From Wurfbainia villosa (taxonomy: Eukaryota; Streptophyta; Magnoliopsida; Zingiberales; Zingiberaceae): a stretch of 64,000 bases of DNA. The notes beneath the pieces were generated by a model. That model worked only from the letters and a program-made list of their open reading frames with translations. It was not told where the DNA came from and did no database searches. This document shows positions 46,431 to 58,189 of the stretch, one piece after another. Positions within the stretch are counted from its first letter, which is position 1; each line of letters starts with the position of its first letter. The DNA lies in contig CM045987.1 of assembly GCA_025175895.1 (NCBI GenBank), positions 111,961,040 to 112,025,039 on the forward strand. Reading direction: 5' to 3'. The position numbers were made by a program, and so were the translations under genes.

Positions 46431-48169
46431 TCAGGAGGAGGTGGTGGAAAGAAATGACCTTGTGAAATGTGTCACTGATACATGACATCTATCATCTGCC
46501 TCTGCATCTAGGGAGGGATGAATCCCAGCATATGCATCATCAAAAGTACTAATACCTTCATAAGATGTGTCACCAAAAGCAAAAGAATGTCTAGGGGGGT
46601 CAACCCTAATAGGTGGTATATAGTGGACTCCAAGGGGAATAGGTACTACATTAGCCATGAGCCAGTTGGCTCGGTCCCTCACTGTTGTTTTCTCAGGATT
46701 TGGAAGTGTGAGGGGAAAATGATCTTGTAAAACTAAACATTATCTACCTTCATTCCTAGTGATCATTCTCATGACCATACATTCATCAAGATCAATTTTG
46801 GGGCTAAGTGGAATCGACTCTAATCCATCAAGATTATACCCCAAGGTCAATGCTATCTAAGTTATTAAACCTCCAACTAAGATTGATCATGTCGAACTTT
46901 TTTCTATTTTTACCAAATGGCTAATAAAATGTGAGCAAATATCGATATTTACATTGTTTATCATGGCCCATAAAATAATCAATTCACTTTGCCTAACTAC
47001 ACCTTCACTAACTCCTCAACCAAAGATTGTATTAGCCATTACTCTATGGAGGTACCTAAAAATTGGGTTAGGGAGGTTTGAAGATTTAGATATAGAAGGA
47101 TCATAAGTGTCAATACCTTTTGAAATTTCTCCCCAAAATACAAAGTCTTGAAATCCCCTAAGTAATATCCTCTCTCCTCCACATGGTAAATCATAAACAT
47201 TATTAAATTCCTCAAGTGTCCATGTGTATTCATTATTAAACATCGTAAAGGTGATCTTCCCCTCTTCACAATTAGGACCATTCAAGATTTCAACCTCAAC
47301 AAAACTTAGAAATTCTAGGGTTATTTTTGGGTAAGTAGGGTAATCAATATTCATAAGTCCATTCCATCCCACCCTACTAATCATCCAATTAATATCATCC
47401 CTAAATCCTAAGCTGTCAATGGCATAATCATCAATATATCGGGTGCTAATCAATTTTCTTTTAACCAAACACCACAAAAAAAGGTTTTAGAAGCGGTTTT
47501 TAACCGCTTCAAAAGATTTAGAACCGATTTTGTAACCATTTCAAAAGCCAGCGATGCTAAGGGCAACAAAACCAATTATTGTCACCGATGGTGTAACACC
47601 GCAACACCGCTTCTAATTGAGAACCTTTAAGAGCGGTTAATAACCGATTTAGAAATACATCTTTTAGAAGCGGTTATGATCATACTCAATAGAAGTGGTT
47701 ATTAACCCGTTCAGAAAGATAGACTTTTAGAGCGTGAAAAAATTGATTCTAATGGTTGTCTATTAAAGCAGTTGTTATCCGAATGGGAATCTTGGTATTA
47801 GAAGTGGCCTATAAAATTGATTTCAATTTTAAGCGTGGTTAAAAAACTCTTCTATAAAATTTAGGAGCAGTTAAAAAACATTTCTATCACCAAATTTGAA
47901 CCCATTTAAAAAATAATCATATATCATATATCAATAGATTTGCAAAACCAAATGCAATATCAAATTAAATCAATTCACAATCTTCAAATTTCACTTCACA
48001 AAACTAATTTATCACATTACCAAATTAACCCATAATATTCATATTTCATTCTAAAATATTTACATTTTACTGCACAATACACCACCAATATAAAACCTTC
48101 TTCAATTTCCAAAACATATACAACTTTCAATAACAAGTTTTCTCCATGAAAAAAACTTTCGTCAGTCAT

Positions 48170-48533
48170 TACTGCCTCCTCAGCCACTCAGGATAGTGGT
48201 AGTTGGTGTTGAGTACAGTTCATCCATTGTGCCACACTCATCCACTGTTGATGGTGGTAGTTGGAGTTGCATGTAGTTGTCCTGTCGTGCGACACTTGGC
48301 TACTTATGGGTAGTGACAGTCGGAGTGGCTAGCAGCAGTGACCCTCGTTGTATAGCTTGTAGCAAGCTACTTATTCATACTGTCTATTCGACCACTCTAG
48401 AGTAGTGGTAGCTGGAGTTGGGACAGTTGTCCTGTCGTGCCACCTAGGCCACACTGGGGTCGTGGTAGCGAGTAGGGTGTGCAGGCAGTGACTATGCATA
48501 TGCACTGCCATGTTGATATGACTTATGTATATA

Positions 48534-48572
<39 letters not shown>

Positions 48573-49531
48573 TACATATTGCATATGTTTGTGAGATGTT
48601 GCATTTGGATGAACTATGATTGTTGCATATGGTTATACATTGTCATACATGCCATTTACATATTACATAATGTTATATGGTGCTTGGATGATTGTGAGTT
48701 GTATTTATGTGTGATACTGCATTGGATAGATCAGGTTGGTATATAACCATTGATTAACCTTATGATACCATATAGGATAGATCAGGTTGGTTATTGTATT
48801 TGATTATACGTTGTTCATATGATTATGAGTTGATTATAGGTGTGATGTTGTTCATGTATGTTATTTGTATGTATTATGTTGTTGTATATTTGCTCAGGTT
48901 GTCATGAGTTGTGTCATTGCAGACTTTCAGATATGTCAGTACATTACATTATATCTAGTGGATCAGTTTGGTATATATGTTAATTATATTTATACTGATG
49001 GTTATTCGTCATTACCTTTAAGACTGTATACGTGTTGATCTCTATATGTTTATATAGTTTATGAACTATCTTTCATATACCTTTGAGTCTTATACTCACC
49101 ACCACAGAATCTGGGTTTTTCTATCGCCCAAGTGGCAGGTAGAGGATGTCGTAAGGAGCTTGGAGGTCCTACTTGTCGATTCCATCTCACATGGTGCATT
49201 TTGGGTTTGAATCCCTGATTATTGTATGTTCTGAATTTTATTCTATATTTGTTTCACATTTTGGTATATGGTGGTATTGTGATGTACTTGGCCTTTATTA
49301 TGGTTTTGGTTTGGATGTTAGTTTCGATTATATTTTCTTGTTGTGTTAAAGTCACTCCGGAATGCATCTTCATGTCCTTGTATTTCTATTATTTGTCGGT
49401 GTTATTTCACTGTGATTTATGGTTTGTGTGTATTAGCAGTTATTTGGACCTTGTATCGGTATTTTTTTTCTTATATTATCATAAGTGGATACCGTCCGAT
49501 TGACAGACAAATATACTCTCGAGGTATGACA
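48170..49531 (+). repeat. Gypsy LTR fragment inside the CACTA element
   Basis: It ends ATACTCTCGAGGTATGACA at 49531, the reverse complement of the TGTCATGCCCCGAGG starts at 7703 and 62770. Internally GGTCGTGGTAGCGAG, GCAGTGACTATGCATATGC and CCACTC...AGTAGTGG units match those copies. The 5' boundary is not clear, so whether it is an insertion or carried DNA is open. Confidence 0.7.
48534..48572 (+). repeat. Compound (TG)n(GA)n microsatellite
   Basis: About eight TG dinucleotides run directly into about eleven GA dinucleotides inside the gypsy LTR fragment. Confidence 0.95.
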
Positions 49532-49554
49532 ATATCTCCGGCAGCTCACTACCT

Positions 49555-49830
49555 CTTCATGGGCCACCCCAGTTGCTCGTCGCCTTGTCAACGACATCCC
49601 CACGAGCGGTCGCTTGTCGGCTGGTCAGCTGCCACCCCACGAGCGTCCACTCGTTGGCTCATCAGCGACCACCCCATGAGCGTCCGCTTGTTGCCTCGTC
49701 AACTACTGCCCCATGAGTGTCCCCTCGCCGCCTCATCAGCGGCTGCTCATTGCCTCGTCAGCGGTCGCTCGCTGTCTCATCGGCGGTCACGAGCGATCCC
49801 TTGCCTCATCAACTGCTCACCTTATGTGTG
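49555..49830 (+). repeat. GC-rich degenerate tandem repeat inside the CACTA element
   Basis: Roughly seven units of about 36-40 bp with CCCCACGAGCGTCC-like and GCCTCGTCAGCGG-like halves. It differs sharply in base composition from its surroundings. ORFs run through it in two frames but give low-complexity proteins. It could be captured host DNA or an LTR-internal repeat. Confidence 0.6.
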
Positions 49831-50697
49831 GGAGATTGCTTGCGCAAAAGAGAAGGAGCGGAAAGAAAAGACTGTGGGAATGGGAAAGATTTAGGTTAAG
49901 ATTGATTAATGAAATGGGGTGTAAGGTAAGACAACGAGAGGGAAATGGATGATACCGAGTGGAAAAGTCAGGAATACAAAATTTCGGCGGGATACGTGAG
50001 GGAGGGAAATAAAAGTTAAATCGAGTGGAAAAACCTTGATGAGTTTCATGCATAAACTCAAATAGAAGAGAGTTTAATGATAAGTTAAATATATAGAAAA
50101 TTCTATAAGCTTGCTTATTCTTAGGTCCAAAAGTCTAATGTAGGTGAAAAGAAACCCAATATGTATGGTTGATATGGGCTTAGGTTGTGTATAGTGAGGT
50201 GCATTAATATTTTAATATCCAGGTTGCACAAAAATATGCAGATAGAAGAAGCTGAGTATTTTCTTCATTTTTTTTACAATCGGTTAATAAAACTGCTCTT
50301 AAGCCACTAGGACTTTTAGAAGTGGTTAATACCGCTTCTGAAAGACATTTTTAGGATCGGTTAATAAAATCCGCTCCTAAAAAACCCAATAGAAACATTA
50401 TAATAACTGCTTCAAAAAAAGGTCAATAGAAGCAGTTCTAGGATCAATTAACTATGACCGTTTCAAAAAATTCTTCTTTTACCATCGCTTTATCAATCGC
50501 TTTTAAAATTTTGATCCAAATGATCATTTTTTTGTAGTGAAAGTATCAAATCGAGCCCTATGATTAGCATTACGAAAAATAATACCGTAAAGATTTTTGT
50601 TACCCTCGTCACATGCCATACGACTTGGATTTGGAGTTCCAACAGTGGAAGCGGCGGCGGATGTAAAGGTGGTGTTCCTTCTTAGTCTTTTGAACAT

Positions 50698-51382
50698 GGT
50701 GATGGAGAATCTTTTCGCCTTAGAAATTGAAACTTCTTAGATCGGCTTCCTCGGACTCGGAATTTCTTGGAGAAGCTAGATCGACCTTGGAGAAGGCTCG
50801 ATCTTCAATTGGGAAGAAGGATTAGACTGGAAATCGAAGGATACGGCTGCACTTACAAGAAAGAGTGCCAAATTGTCGGATCTTAATCTCGAATGGTCAC
50901 TATGTCATCGCCAGTCCTCGATGAAGCTTGATCTTGGCTTGGAAAGGCTTGAAAATTGCTGGAAATTACTAGAAATCGAAGGAGGATAGATGAAGGGAAG
51001 TTTTTAGCTCGGAATAGGGAAGCTTTGGCTTGGCACAATTGTGCCAAGCCATTTAATTGCGGTTGTCGGCCACACGACATGCCCGTGCCAATTGGCACGA
51101 GGTAGGGCGTGTCGGACATTGCTCTGACTTTTTTTTCACCTAGGCATGCCAAATAGCACACCTATGGTGTGTTGAATGCTATAGAGTGGATTTTAAGCCA
51201 GTTTGCGTATTTGGTTCGCCGTTTAATGCCTGAAAAGAAAATTTAAAGGTAAGTGCAAAGAATGGAAATTGCGAAAAGAAAATAAAAATAAAATAAAATC
51301 TTGGGTTGCCTCCCAATAAATGCTTGTTTTAGGTTGTAAGCTTGACCCTTGTTATTGTTCATCCGAGATCAAAACACATGTT
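50698..51382 (-). other. Junction region where Athila RT and integrase are missing
   Basis: Going along the minus strand, protease sequence (LMRIKGENNKLPHN) is followed within about 100 bp by TTGGGAGGCAACCCAAG-like text (about 51298-51330), which in Athila-type elements lies after integrase. No RT, RNase H or integrase motif is visible. GGCACGAG and CACACGACATGCCCGTG inverted repeats lie at about 51065-51115. Confidence 0.7.
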
Positions 51383-52130
51383 TCACCTTCGTTTGAACGG
51401 AGCTAAATTATGGGGCAATTTATTATTCTCGCCTTTTATCCTCATGAGTTCTTCCAAGGAATACCTGTGATTATTCTGTTTTATCCTATAACAAAATTTA
51501 GTGACGAATGGTGAGTTAAGAGATTTAGCAAAATTAAACTCAATTTTCTCATCTTCAATTTCAAAAGTTAGTCTTTGATTCTTGACATCAATCATGGTTC
51601 CAGTAGTAGCTAAAAATGGTCGCCCTAGGACAATGTGGTTTTCAGGATTTTCTCCCATATCCAAGATAAAAAAATCAATAGGTATTATAAAATTTTCAAA
51701 GGCTACTAGGATGTCTTCTAGTATGCCTATGGGTTATTTTAATGAATGATCTGTAAATCTTAAAGTTATATTGGTGGGTTTTAATCCATGTGGTCTCAAA
51801 TATTCATAGAATGCATATGGTAGAAGATATACACTAGACCCTAAGTCACATAAAGCAGAATCAAAATTAATTTCATATATTGTGCAGGGAATTGAAAAGT
51901 CACCTAGGTGTTCGAGTTTAGAAGTATATTTATCTTAATTACTAGGTTGTCTTCTTTTGTCGAGATGATGGATGCACAATCTCGGGGTTCTTCATGGTTT
52001 TGTTCATCCGTGATACGATACTCTTCAATAAGTATCACATTACAATGTTCTACCGGATTTGCTTCAGCTTTCGTAGGGAATCTCCCCAGTATTCTTGAAG
52101 TTGAGCTAGCTATCTATGCAATTTGAGTTT
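51383..52130 (-). pseudogene. Athila protease domain remnant
   Basis: Minus strand, frame partly broken: LGRFPTKAEANPVEHCN near 52080, then DSALCDLGSSVYLLPY (aspartic protease motif, DLGSS here) near 51850, IPIDFFILDMGENPENHIVLGRPFLATTG (51680-51590) and LTFEIEDEKIEFNF. The DLG(A/S)S and ILGRPFLAT motifs are standard for Athila proteases. 51664-51383 is open; the upstream part has stops. Confidence 0.8.
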
Positions 52131-52761
52131 CTAACAATTTAGTATGGCTAGCTAAATTATCGATCTTACTTGCTAGTTATTGGAGTGTTTCAGTCGTCCC
52201 CTTATGTTGTCAGCGGAACTAGTTATTTTGAACAATCTGTGTTTTTATAAATTTTTCCATCATTAACTCCAATGTCGTCTTTTACTCATGCGGAGGACCT
52301 AAAGATTGTTCTAGAATGTTCTATCCATATTGGGTTTGATTGTTCTGGTACAAAAAATTTGGATAGTTCCTCCGGCCTTGATTGTAAGTATTGGGTTATG
52401 GATTGTTTATAGGTCGCTGGTTGAAATTGTTTAGAGCATCGACTTGTTCGATGGAAGATGGGATAAGTCCTACATGGAAATTTTGAGTTGCATGACCTGA
52501 AATTTCAAATATCACACAAGTAATATTAGTAGAATTGACTACATTCATATTAAAGTGTTTAAATTTGTGAGATAATGCATCTAATTTCGCGGTGAGTAAA
52601 TCTATAACGCTTACCTTATACTTACCTGGGGTACGAGTAATATTTCCTCGCTCTATAGCCCATTGGTGATGGTTGAGTGCGACATTTTCGATGGTATCAA
52701 ATGCTTCATCCAGCATTTTGTTCATTAGGGCTTCACCTACAGCAGAATCTAAAGAAGTTTT

Positions 52762-54457
52762 TGTTGGTGCAATCGACCCAGGTCACGATTGACCAGGACT
52801 CGAGTTTGACTCGAGTGATGTTTTGATGTTTCGACAAAAACATATGACAATGTAATTGTCATGGGAAAGTCCAAGTGGAACACTTGGCATTTGGTAAAGT
52901 CCAAGTCTTGAGTACTTGGCATGAAAAGTCCAAGTGGGACACTTGGCGCATGGAAAGTCCAAGTCATGGGTACTTGGCATTTGGGAAAGTCCAAGTCTTG
53001 AGTACTTGGCATGAGAAGTCCAAGCATGGGTCTTGGCAAATGAGAAGTCCAAGCATGTGTCTTGGCAAATGAGAAGTCTAAGCATGGGTCTTGGCAAATG
53101 GAAAGTCCAAGCATGGGTCTTGGCAATGTAAAGTCCAACATGGGTTGGCAAGGAAAGTCCAAGCATGGTCTTGGCATGAAAAGTCCAACATGGGTTGGCA
53201 AGGAAAGTCCAAGCATGGGTCTTGGCAAATGAGAAGTCCAAGCATGGGTCTTGGCAAATGGAAAGTCCAAGCATGGGTCTTGGCATGGAAAGTCCAAGCA
53301 TGGGTCTTGGCATGGAAAGTCCAAGCATGGGTCTTGGCATGGAAAGTCCAACATGGGTTGGCAAGGGAAAGTCCAAGCTTGAGTCTTGGCATTTGAGAAG
53401 TCCAAGGGTTTGATATTGGCAGCGTAAAGTCCAAGCGGGAGTCTTGGCAGCATAAGACCAATGGTTGGCGGCGTAAAGTCCAAGCGGAGTCTTGGCGGCG
53501 TAAGTCCAATGTGCCTTGGCGGTGTAGACACCGTTAGCATGACATAGCCGAGGGAAGCACCTGGAGGCTAGCGCAATGGATGAACAAGTCATGGATGACT
53601 TGGAGGGATCCGAGAGGCGTGAGGCTGATGGAGGTGGCTAGAAGGCTTAGGTCTAGGCTAAGGGTGGTCTAGCAAGTATGGGGGCACCATACTTGGGTTA
53701 AAACCTCATTCTGCTCATTGGGCGATCGCTCTGGCGATCGCCGCCCGAGTCGTGATCATTGCTAGTTCAAGGCAGCGAGAATGCTCAGCGTGGCCGTAGG
53801 CGATCGACTCTGGGTGACGATCAGCGCCCGCCAATGTTGGCGATCGCCAAGAGATCCGTTGAGTTTTTCGGCGTGGATCGATCCGTTGTCTCACGACAAC
53901 GATGGCATCGATCGGTGACTTATGGCGATCGGCCGATGATAAGCGAAATCGGCAGCGCAGTTATAAAGGTAGCTCGGAAGGAGGGTTTTTAAAAGCGATT
54001 TTCTTGGGCGAAATTGAAGGGGGAAGTTGGTGCTTTCCAGTCCTTCAAAGCTAGTTCAAGACAATCAAAGATCAAGCAATCCAAAGTTCTTGTAAAGTTG
54101 TTTTTCCTTTACTTGCATTGTATTTCTTACTTGTATTTGCTTGTATCTTATGTATTACTTAGTGTAATCCTTGTACGAGATTTCTCCACCTCCGGATTGT
54201 TCCGAGAAGGAGTTATTATTGATTAGTGATTGCGTATGCATCACTAGAGCTCTTTAGAGCTCGATCCGTGGAGTATGAACCGTGTGGTTCCGAACCACGT
54301 TATATCTTTGTGTTCGTGATTGTTGTATTTCGTTATTGCTTTCATTTCTATATTCCGCTGCGCTAACGAAATTGTAGACACGATCACGATCGAATTCCAT
54401 CGACGTACGAATTCAACGCTATTCACCCCCCCCTCTAGCGGCGTCAAATCTCCAACA
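52762..54457 (+). repeat. 5' LTR of element C
   Basis: TGTTGGTGCAATCGACCC to AATCTCCAACA, 1696 bp. A hairpin array covers 52868-53520, a CGATCG-rich block 53720-53945, and a TATAAAG box is at 53962-53968. It ends with CACCCCCCCCCTCTAGCG-type sequence. Confidence 0.92.
52868..53525 (+). repeat. CCAAG/CTTGG hairpin array, element C 5' LTR
   Basis: About 24 units of 26-30 bp, each with CCAAG and CTTGG arms around a 6-8 base loop, such as CCAAGCATGGGTCTTGG and CCAAGTCTTGAGTACTTGG. Some units have shortened arms (CCAACATGGGTTGG). The 3' LTR has about three units fewer. Confidence 0.9.
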
Positions 54458-54459
54458 AT

Positions 54460-54472
54460 TGGTATCAGAGCC
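54460..54472 (+). other. Primer-binding site of element C
   Basis: TGGTATCAGAGCC begins two bases after the 5' LTR and matches initiator methionine tRNA. Confidence 0.9.
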
Positions 54473-54523
54473 CGGGGCTTTTCTACGGATTAACAACCCG
54501 GAGTCAAGACGCTAGAGGAAAAG

Positions 54524-56302
54524 ATGGAAGTTCAAGGACAATTGGGATGGGACATCAACACCCCAATTCCCTATTCCTTCTATGGACGAGAAGGTTTCAA
54601 TTCTTGGAAGGCGAGAATTGAAGATTTTTTGATGATGAGAGACCTTGAGGAGTGGTCCGCGTTGATGGAAGGATTTGAATATCCTAAGGGACCAAAGGGA
54701 GGGTTTCTCAAGAAGAAGAAGTGGAGTGAGGAGCAACTCCAACAATTCGATAAAAACAAGAAGGTAATAAAATTCATTTTTGATTTAATTCCTAATAACC
54801 TCTTGTGTAGTCTAGGTGACTATGTGGATGCCAAGGAGCTATGGAGCGATTTGGCCAAGCTCCATGAAAGCACATCAATGGTCCAAGAGGAAGAGACCAA
54901 AGAGGCTAATGCATCACCCTCACAAGGAAGTGAGGACTTGGAGGTTGAGAGATCATCAACATCCAAAGAGGAAGAGGAAGTAGAATCGGAAGTTGATAGG
55001 GAATCAACATCCGGATCGGAAGAGGTGGAGGAAGTGGAAGAAGCATCCACCTCAAGGATTGAGGGGGAGGAGAGAACCTCAACACCGGAGCAACAAGAAG
55101 AACCATCTACATCCGGTAGAGAGGAAGAGCAAGCTCAAGAATCCACTCCGACCACCACAACCACCCTAGGTAACTCAAGCATGTCAATTAATAATAAAAT
55201 GAATATTATATGCTTTGAGTGTAGGGAGAAAGGACACTACAAGAGTAAGTGTCCTAAACGGGTTAAGAAGACTCCACTCGTGCCAAAAGTCAAGGAGACC
55301 GGTGCCTCAATGAAAAAGAGCAAGGAGCAAGTGATTTGCTTCAAATGTCGACTCTAGGGTCATTCGAGTCAATGCCCGAAGGGGGAGAAGAAGGGGAAAA
55401 GAGGAGCATCACAAGTAGGGGGAGCTACTAAGGCTAACCCTAAGGTATATCAAGTTAATAATGCTCTTTCTTTAGTTAATAGACAAAAGCATGCTAGAAA
55501 TTTCAATTCCCTAGCAATTTGCCATGAAAAGCATGCTAATAGAAATAAATACTTTTGTTTAGGAGCAAAAAATATTCACTTAGATAATAGGGAGAAATTT
55601 GAGACTAATGTCCCTAAAAATAACTTATCTAAGGACAAACCTAGGTCAAATAACTCTAGAAAATTTTTACCTAGGGAGACAATTAGAAAGGTGCAAGAGC
55701 ACCTAGGTCTAAACCCTAAATGGACTAGGCATATGCCTAGGAAGTCCAATGCCCAAGATTTAAATCAAAATTCTAAAATCAGGCAATTAGAAAAGGAAAA
55801 TCAAGTCTTGAGGTCAAGGCTTGAAAAACTTGAAAAGACTCTTAGGAATATACAAAACCAATTTAAAGGGTTAAATGGTCAAAGTCAAAGGTCCAAAAGT
55901 CAAAGTCAACACCAAGGACCTAAGAGTCAAAAGTCAACCAAAGGCAAGCAAGGTTTGGGTCACAAACCTAAGCCCAAGGTGACTTACCATAGTGTTCCAT
56001 TAGATTATGGGACACTAACTAGGTCTAGGAAGACCAAGGTCAATAGGGAAGTCATCCCTAAGGTTGACCAAAGGTTGTGCCTAGTGGCTAGGGTTTCAAG
56101 GAAACCTAGGGTGGCCACTAAGAAGGTTGCAAGGGGAGTTACCCCTAGAGTCAACCTAGGTAAGACCCAAATGACCAAGGCTAACAAGCCTAGGAGGGTC
56201 ATTAGGAAGGTATCTAGGGAGGTTATCCCTAAGGAGTACCTAATTAACCCTAGGAGCTCAAATTGGTTTTGGGTTCCTAAGAGCGTGATTGATTCACGCT
56301 AG
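54524..56302 (+). pseudogene. gag: gag of element C, one internal stop
   Basis: A 592-codon gag, single frame, with one TAG at codon 278. It starts MEVQGQLGWDINTPIPYSFY. Residues 20-125 form the copia gag domain (FNSWKARIEDFLMM, DAKELWSDLAKLHESTS). 126-225 is a Glu/Ser/Thr-rich disordered stretch. Two zinc knuckles follow: CFECREKGHYKSKC (230-243) and a second starting CFKC at 272, cut by the TAG three codons after its second Cys. Then come a basic region, a coiled-coil-like segment (RQLEKENQVLRSRLEKLEKT) and a very basic tail ending SNWFWVPKSVIDSR. It would coat and package the element RNA. The missing protease means it would not be processed by its own product. Confidence 0.9.
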
Positions 56303-58175
56303 GTGGGTTTAGGATGTGCCAACCTTGATTGGATGGGTAGTTAACTCAATCATGGTAAAGGTGGCACTTTAGGATGTTTTCAAGGTTATGGTTACCTTGG
56401 AAATAGATTTGAATCAATATCCTAAAAAGATTTTAGGGTGTGCCAATATTATTTGAGAAGCTTGATAAAATGGTTGAATTGGCACAATTAGGGTTTAGAG
56501 TGTTAGTGTGCCATTTTGGGTTGTTGGCACACTAGGGAGATTAATGATAATATGGCAAAATATATCTAATTATATCAAATGACAATTAATATTAAAATTT
56601 GGGTATTACTATACCTATATATTTTATATGTCATGCCTTGTTTGCCATATGCCATGTCATGACATCATGCCTAGTTCTATGATTTTATATGTCATGTTCA
56701 TGTTTAGGATTAAGGTTTTAAATGTCATGTGTTTTTAGATTTCATATTATGCCATGACATCATGATTATTAGCATATGCTTATTTATAACATTTCTAATG
56801 CCATAATCATTCATGCATTTAAGACAATTTGGTTGAAATTGAATTAAGGACTATGACATGACTTGAAGTCCCATTTATAAGGGAATCAAGTAGGGTTGCC
56901 TTAGAGAATGCATGAAACCCTAGATTAGGGAGAACAAAACTCACATCTCACATCCAATTGACATGTATGTGTATTTATACACCTTAGATACATGTGAGAT
57001 GCTAGGATATGAGTTAAGTTCAAGGTGCATAGTGTTTGCATCTAGATGAACTAAAACTCATCTAATTTTATTTGTGGATCATTGGGAGAGCATGTGTACA
57101 AGTCATGTACATAGAGCCCAAAGAATATGATCCAAAATAAGGTTTTAAAAACATTTTAAAATCATTTTGAAAAACCTTGGTGAAGTCTATCTTTTGATAG
57201 CAATCACCATTGATAGAGTTGATACAAAATAGGGCCAAAACATTGAAAATTTCAATGGTTTTGAGTTTTGTATCAAACTCACTATTTTATGGGTAAAATA
57301 ATTTTCACCCATTATATATGTCATAAGTATTATACGTATGAATTTTCACAATTTTTCGAAATACGTATAATTATTTATGAATTTTCAAAATTCATTTCTG
57401 ATAGCTGAAAATCGAGATTTTGATTATCGATCGGCCTACAATGTGGCGATCGGTGATGTGTGATCGTGATAAGCTGCCGAGTCATTGCCAGGTCTGATTT
57501 CGGGTTAACAAGGTTTGTTTAGCCCGTGTTCAGCTATGGAAAAGGTTCCTAATCACTCCTAACCCTAGGATATGCTTTAGGAAGCATTATAAAGGGTGAA
57601 AATCCATTGGATATGGATTAGGGGATGTGTTAGGTCAAAGTATCAAATTTAGGGTGAGTGAAAGTTCTATGTTGAACTTAGAACCTTAATTTTGATGGTT
57701 TAGAGTTCCTATTGGCTTAGGGGCTTCCCAAGGACATTGTTAGTGCAATGGTCAAGGGGGAGCAAGCCTTTAGGGGGAGTTATCCATCTTGGGATGATGG
57801 ATGTGTTTTTTCTCCTTGGAGAGGAGAAGTTATTGGGAGAGTATCATCAATTGGGAAAATTGATGGGTTTTTTATACCCAATTTGGAAATTGGGAGAGAT
57901 TATAGGATTGCCTCTCTTGAGTGATATGAGACTTATCACTAGGACGATGGTAGGCATCCTAGATATTTTTAGGTCAAAAAGGGGGAGATTGTAAAATCTC
58001 ATTGGGACATGAGACATTGACCTCCTTGGAGAGATAACCTTTTTGATGTTAGTCAAAAAGGGGGAGAATGTTTGGGGGAGAACATTTGGAGAGTGTTTAC
58101 CAATTTGGGATAATTGGTAAGAGATTTGAGTTAGTGGTCTAACTCAAATGATTTGTTTGGTTTTTGTCAAACATC
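56303..58175 (+). other. Non-coding segment replacing pol in element C
   Basis: About 1.9 kb without copia pol motifs in any frame. It contains repeated TGCCATGTCATGACATCATG-like text (56630-56770) and several AAAAAGGGGGAGA runs (57976, 58051, 58176) like the polypurine tract. The spread of such runs also occurs in elements A and B. Confidence 0.75.
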
Positions 58176-58189
58176 AAAAAGGGGGAGAT
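58176..58189 (+). other. Polypurine tract of element C
   Basis: AAAAAGGGGGAGAT directly before the 3' LTR. Confidence 0.9.

Larger units (their letters stand above)
47470..50539 (+). mobile_element. Non-autonomous CACTA (En/Spm-type) DNA transposon
   Basis: The left end CACCACAAAAAAA and the right end (reverse complement) CACTACAAAAAAA form terminal inverted repeats. The 3-bp duplication AAA flanks both (47467-47469 and 50540-50542). Subterminal regions (47490-47880 and 50270-50520) are dense in direct and inverted copies of AGAAGCGGTT/AACCGCTTC-like words, typical of transposase-binding repeats. No transposase ORF is present. The interior carries a gypsy LTR fragment and a GC-rich repeat. 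The orientation is arbitrary. It interrupts the Athila ORF. Confidence 0.88.
46431..50697 (-). pseudogene. Athila-type downstream ORF, split by CACTA
   Basis: Minus-strand ORF starting at 50697 (MFKRLRRNTTFTSAAAS...), reading NKNLYGIIFRNANHRARFDTF up to the CACTA insertion at 50542. It resumes at 47469 with LVKRKLISTRYIDDYAIDSL, DINWMISRVGWNGL, ITFTMFNNEYTWTLEEFNNVYDLP and YLHRVMANTIFG, then stops and continues decayed to 46431 (RDRANWLMANVVPIPLG). It resembles the plant ATHILA ORF-1 family found beside or after pol in Athila elements, recognised by general pattern. Its function is unknown; some authors call the position env-like. I see no clear signal peptide or membrane segment. Confidence 0.75.

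Noticed and set aside
47016..47477. Host gene on the minus strand
   Set aside because: It continues across the CACTA insertion into Athila sequence and matches an Athila-type ORF.
49343..49894. 183-codon ORF in the CACTA element
   Set aside because: Runs from gypsy LTR into a GC-rich tandem repeat; low complexity and no domain, so not a transposase.
52868..53525. CRISPR-like spaced repeats
   Set aside because: Units are tandem and diverged with no unique spacers, in a plant LTR.
52749..53592. Long overlapping minus-strand ORFs (260-270 codons, PRPMLGLS-type repeats)
   Set aside because: They are translations of the CCAAG/CTTGG repeat array in the LTR, open in several frames at once, with no domain; the same applies to 58174-58935, 3730-4131 and 6939-7229.
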